64,000 bases of DNA. Origin: Gorsachius magnificus. Taxonomy: Eukaryota > Chordata > Aves > Pelecaniformes > Ardeidae. The notes below the pieces were generated by a model, which had not been told where the DNA came from, made no database searches, and saw nothing but the letters and a program-made list of their open reading frames with translations. A program made the position numbers and the translations under genes. The DNA lies in contig CM067087.1 in assembly GCA_034008185.1 (NCBI GenBank), positions 42,922,590 to 42,986,589 of the forward strand, given 5' to 3'. This document shows, in pieces, positions 60,925 to 64,000 of the stretch; positions within the stretch are counted from its first letter, which is position 1; each line of letters starts with the position of its first letter.

Positions 60925-63900
60925 GCTGGTATTATTCAGGTCCCTCTGAGGCAGAAGGTGAGATGCTAATGTTCAGGTGTCTGTCCTGTCCGGGGTCCTC
61001 TGCTCCTCCTTCCCTTTCTAAATGATGCCTCTTTCAACATTTCTGTCCTGTTGTTTCCCACCATTAAACATTCCAGAAATACATTTTTTTTCATGTGTGT
61101 GAAGAAAGAACAAACCACAAAAATCATTACATATTTTAATTGAAGTGGGTAATTTGCCAATTTTTTTGGTCAGGCTACAATTGACAAATCAGTTTTTCAC
61201 ACAGCCTTAACTGAAAGACCAATTTATCACTTGGACATAATAGGAAGAAAAAAAAAATCCCTCTTATAAATCAATTTTAACAGGTCAAAACTGTAATCCT
61301 TTCACTTTTTCATTCCCTGTAGATACCCAATGCAGCTGCTATTTAAAAAACAAACAAGCAACCTGCTATTGACTTCAGTAAGGACTAGATAAGACCCTAT
61401 CTATGCATGAGCAAGAAAATTCTTGCAGGAGATGTAGAATATGAGACAAGTAGATTATCTCCTATGCAGAGTTATTTCTCCTTTTAAATAAAAAGAGATT
61501 AGTATGTTAGCTTCTAAATCAATAACACAAGTTTAACTTTCTCCTGAAGTTCACTTACCAAACCTTTCAAGTATTTTTTTTAATGTCATGCTAAGCTAAA
61601 ATGTTAAAGTACCAGCATTTAATTTATTTGTACTTATTTTATAGGACCTGCTTAAATTATTTATATCCTTCAGAGTAACAGATGCTTAATTTATTAATTT
61701 GCCCAAGTAAACAGGAAATCCATAGATTTGATAGGGGTTTTGATGTAATTCTTTCACATGCAAGAACTCCAAGCTCACGGTTACCTGCTTAAAATGAAGG
61801 TATGAAATGTGTAAGCAACATATTAAATAAACCTCAAAAATCAGTGTCTATCTCTTCTCAACTAATTTTTAATTAAGTTGATTTAGGGTTTAAAAATAAG
61901 TAATACTTACCCCACGAAATGTGGATTGCACCTGTGTGTACCAGCATGACCCCCAAAGGTGAGTTTAATGCTTGGTCAGTTATTGCTTCATGCACTTTGA
62001 ACATGGAGAGGCTCAGTTTGCTCAGCAAAATGTGGTTTTTTGGTTGTGTTTTTTTTTTTTTTAATAAGTTTTAAAAAAATCTTCTATTGAAGTCCTGAAA
62101 TAGGATTTTCTTTATTGTGAATGACTCCCTCATTCTTGATTTCCTGATTAATTAATTCCTCTGATTAATGTGACTTAAAACCAAAGCAAAAACAACCCCC
62201 CCCCCCAAAAAAAAACCCCAAACAAACAAAAAGTTAAAGAAAAATATTTATTTGCAGTGTTTCACTTCATATAGTAGGGCTAAATCTGCATTTTTTAAAA
62301 ACTCCAGATGAGTAACAAACTGAAGGTATAAGTGGAAGCTGCTAGAAAAGTAAATAAATTAAACAACCCCAAGTCCTTTGACTATTGAGTCTTCTTTTTG
62401 TCTTTCCTTGGTTCAGTAAATCACTTTTTATGGCTGGCAAAGATCCAGGAATGTACATGATGAACAAACAATAAATAAGCAGGAATAAAGACAGGAATGA
62501 AATCCCCATCATTTTTTTGGTTTTTTTAGTCAATTCATCTAATGAAATAATAGGATTCTTACAAATCTTAAGGAAAAATAAATGGCTGGATGACAAGAAG
62601 TAAAATAATTGGATGGCACTGATTTCTGAAGTAAAATAATACTGGGATGCATTGTTCTAATTAGGTCACATTAAACTGTTTCAAAAGAGAAGTCTGCAAA
62701 AAGCCCACCGCCACAACCCACTGCTCCTCGGGTGTTTAGCGTCCACATTTCATACACGGGAGTCAATCTGGTGGATCCCCAAGGGGATGGGGGAAGAATT
62801 AACTCAGATTTATTAGGGCTACTTCTCCGTTTCCTGAGAAGGTCACTTTGGAAACTTCCATAAAAATTTCAAGCCGATCTCTAACTTTTCCATGTATAAT
62901 TCATCTTTGGTCTCTTGCATTTCTTTTCTTTATGCTAGGTCCTAAACCTTTCAACTGATATTATAAAATCTAGGATGAAATGAGTGCTCTGAGATGGGAA
63001 CCGATAAGATGCGCTTGTTGCTGAGATTTGTAAAGATCAGCTTTTAATAGTTGTGCCTATTATCAACTTTGATGTGGTCACTTAAAAAATAAAGCTGTCC
63101 TTCTCAGTGGACATTTAGACTCCCTCAATGCAATGCAGCAGGCTTCTTAAAATTACTGTGTTTGTGAGAAGAGATCAGGCAAAAACTTTTTTTAAAAAAA
63201 TCTGAGCTCGTTCACATGGAATGTAAAATGCTGGAGAATTTCAAGGTGTATACAGCTGCCAATTTCTGCTCACCCGAAGCCAGAGGGATGTCTACAATGT
63301 ACTGGAATGAACCTATGTTTTCTGGATCTTATATGCATAAAATGAGCCAACGACTCAGAGAAAACTATTGATATTGCTTATGCAGCTGCGTGCGTTTGAT
63401 TTCCTTCTACCTGTATGGTGTATTCCCTCACGTTACGTTTTGCCATGCTGGAGAGACTTCAAAATAGGCAGCTATAAATCAGTGTTAGTGCAAATTTGGA
63501 AGGGACCAGATTTGGACCAGAGGTGCTTAGTCACAAGCAAGTATAAGACTAACTGTCCTTTCGGAAAATAACAGAATATACAATAGATGGGAAGATCCAA
63601 GGGGCTTGTTAAAACAGCTGCAAGCTAAAGAATAAGTTTCATTAAAAGGAACCATATTCAGCACCTATTTGATGCGTGCCCAGGTAAATAGAGCATTTGT
63701 GCTATGGAGGCGTTCTGAATCTTAGTTACTTTTTCATTTGCTCATTTCTGACAGAGCTGCAGCGCTGTATTTTACAATTTAGAGGTTATACACACTATAT
63801 CGTCATTGCCAAGGTACACGCTAAGTGCCAACAGCTCTTTGATGGTAAGTTGACAGCAAAGCTGAGCAGCAGGCTTTTTGTCTGTCGTCTCAGGTGCTCC

Positions 63901-64000
63901 TCAGAGACAGAGATATCAAACAGATGTCAGTAGTACATTTATCTGTTTGCTAATAACTGATGTTGCGGTACTTTTCAAAACAACATTGAAGAGTAACTTC
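60925..64000. other. AT-rich noncoding stretch
   Basis: No gene or transposon is recognised. Low-complexity tracts are at 62049-62062 (T) and 62196-62215 (11 C followed by 9 A). The piece at about 61560-61760 and the TTAATTAA/GATTAATTAATT words near 61865 and 62145 are enhancer-like in composition. Short frames such as 63697-63933 have no family motif. Confidence 0.5.

Noticed and set aside
62196..62215. C-run followed by A-run as a SINE tail
   Set aside because: No SINE head or target duplication is visible; it is a low-complexity tract.
1..64000. tRNA, rRNA, snoRNA, named microRNAs, CRISPR arrays
   Set aside because: No cloverleaf box A/B pair, rRNA core, box C/D guide structure, remembered microRNA seed hairpin or regularly spaced direct repeat was noticed on either strand; a by-eye search is limited and tRNAscan/Infernal would settle it.

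Overview
The window is vertebrate, almost certainly avian, nuclear DNA. The evidence is five copies of the chicken-repeat-1 (CR1) LINE family ending in the ATTCTATG-type 3' tail, three pieces of one endogenous-retrovirus LTR family common in bird genomes, and otherwise AT-leaning single-copy sequence with homopolymer tracts, no operon-like coding and no bacterial signals. I found no host protein-coding gene, tRNA, rRNA, known microRNA or CRISPR array that I can name. The window is best read as intergenic or deep intronic sequence.

Layout. 0-27.4 kb: single-copy noncoding DNA with a 31-bp tandem duplication near 1.05 kb and one possible minus-strand terminal exon at 0.5-0.8 kb. 27.4-28.3 kb: a 5'-truncated CR1 on the plus strand with an uninterrupted reading frame for the C-terminal part of ORF2. 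28.3-43.5 kb: noncoding; its best structure is an 88-base imperfect hairpin at 32.08-32.17 kb, about 0.4 kb from a palindromic pair of TAATTA homeodomain-type sites. 43.5-61 kb: the repeat-rich part, holding CR1 fragments at 43.5, 51.0, 52.0 and 59.8-60.9 kb, LTR pieces at 44.7 and 47.0 kb, a complete solo LTR with a 5-bp target duplication at 57.5-58.0 kb, a possible ancient MIR-type SINE at 56.7 kb, a degenerate minus-strand reading frame at 47.7-48.5 kb and an enhancer-like segment at 53.2-53.9 kb. 61-64 kb: AT-rich noncoding DNA.

The only clearly recognisable proteins are CR1 reverse-transcriptase fragments. Both plus-strand copies lack the 5' end and are dead as elements; the 59.8-kb copy retains the FADD catalytic motif but carries a one-base frameshift and a 13-codon in-frame tandem duplication. 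The most interesting unexplained signal is the 32.1-kb hairpin, which could be a microRNA-type precursor or a palindromic MITE. All statements about conservation or chance are inference, since no alignment or fold could be run.
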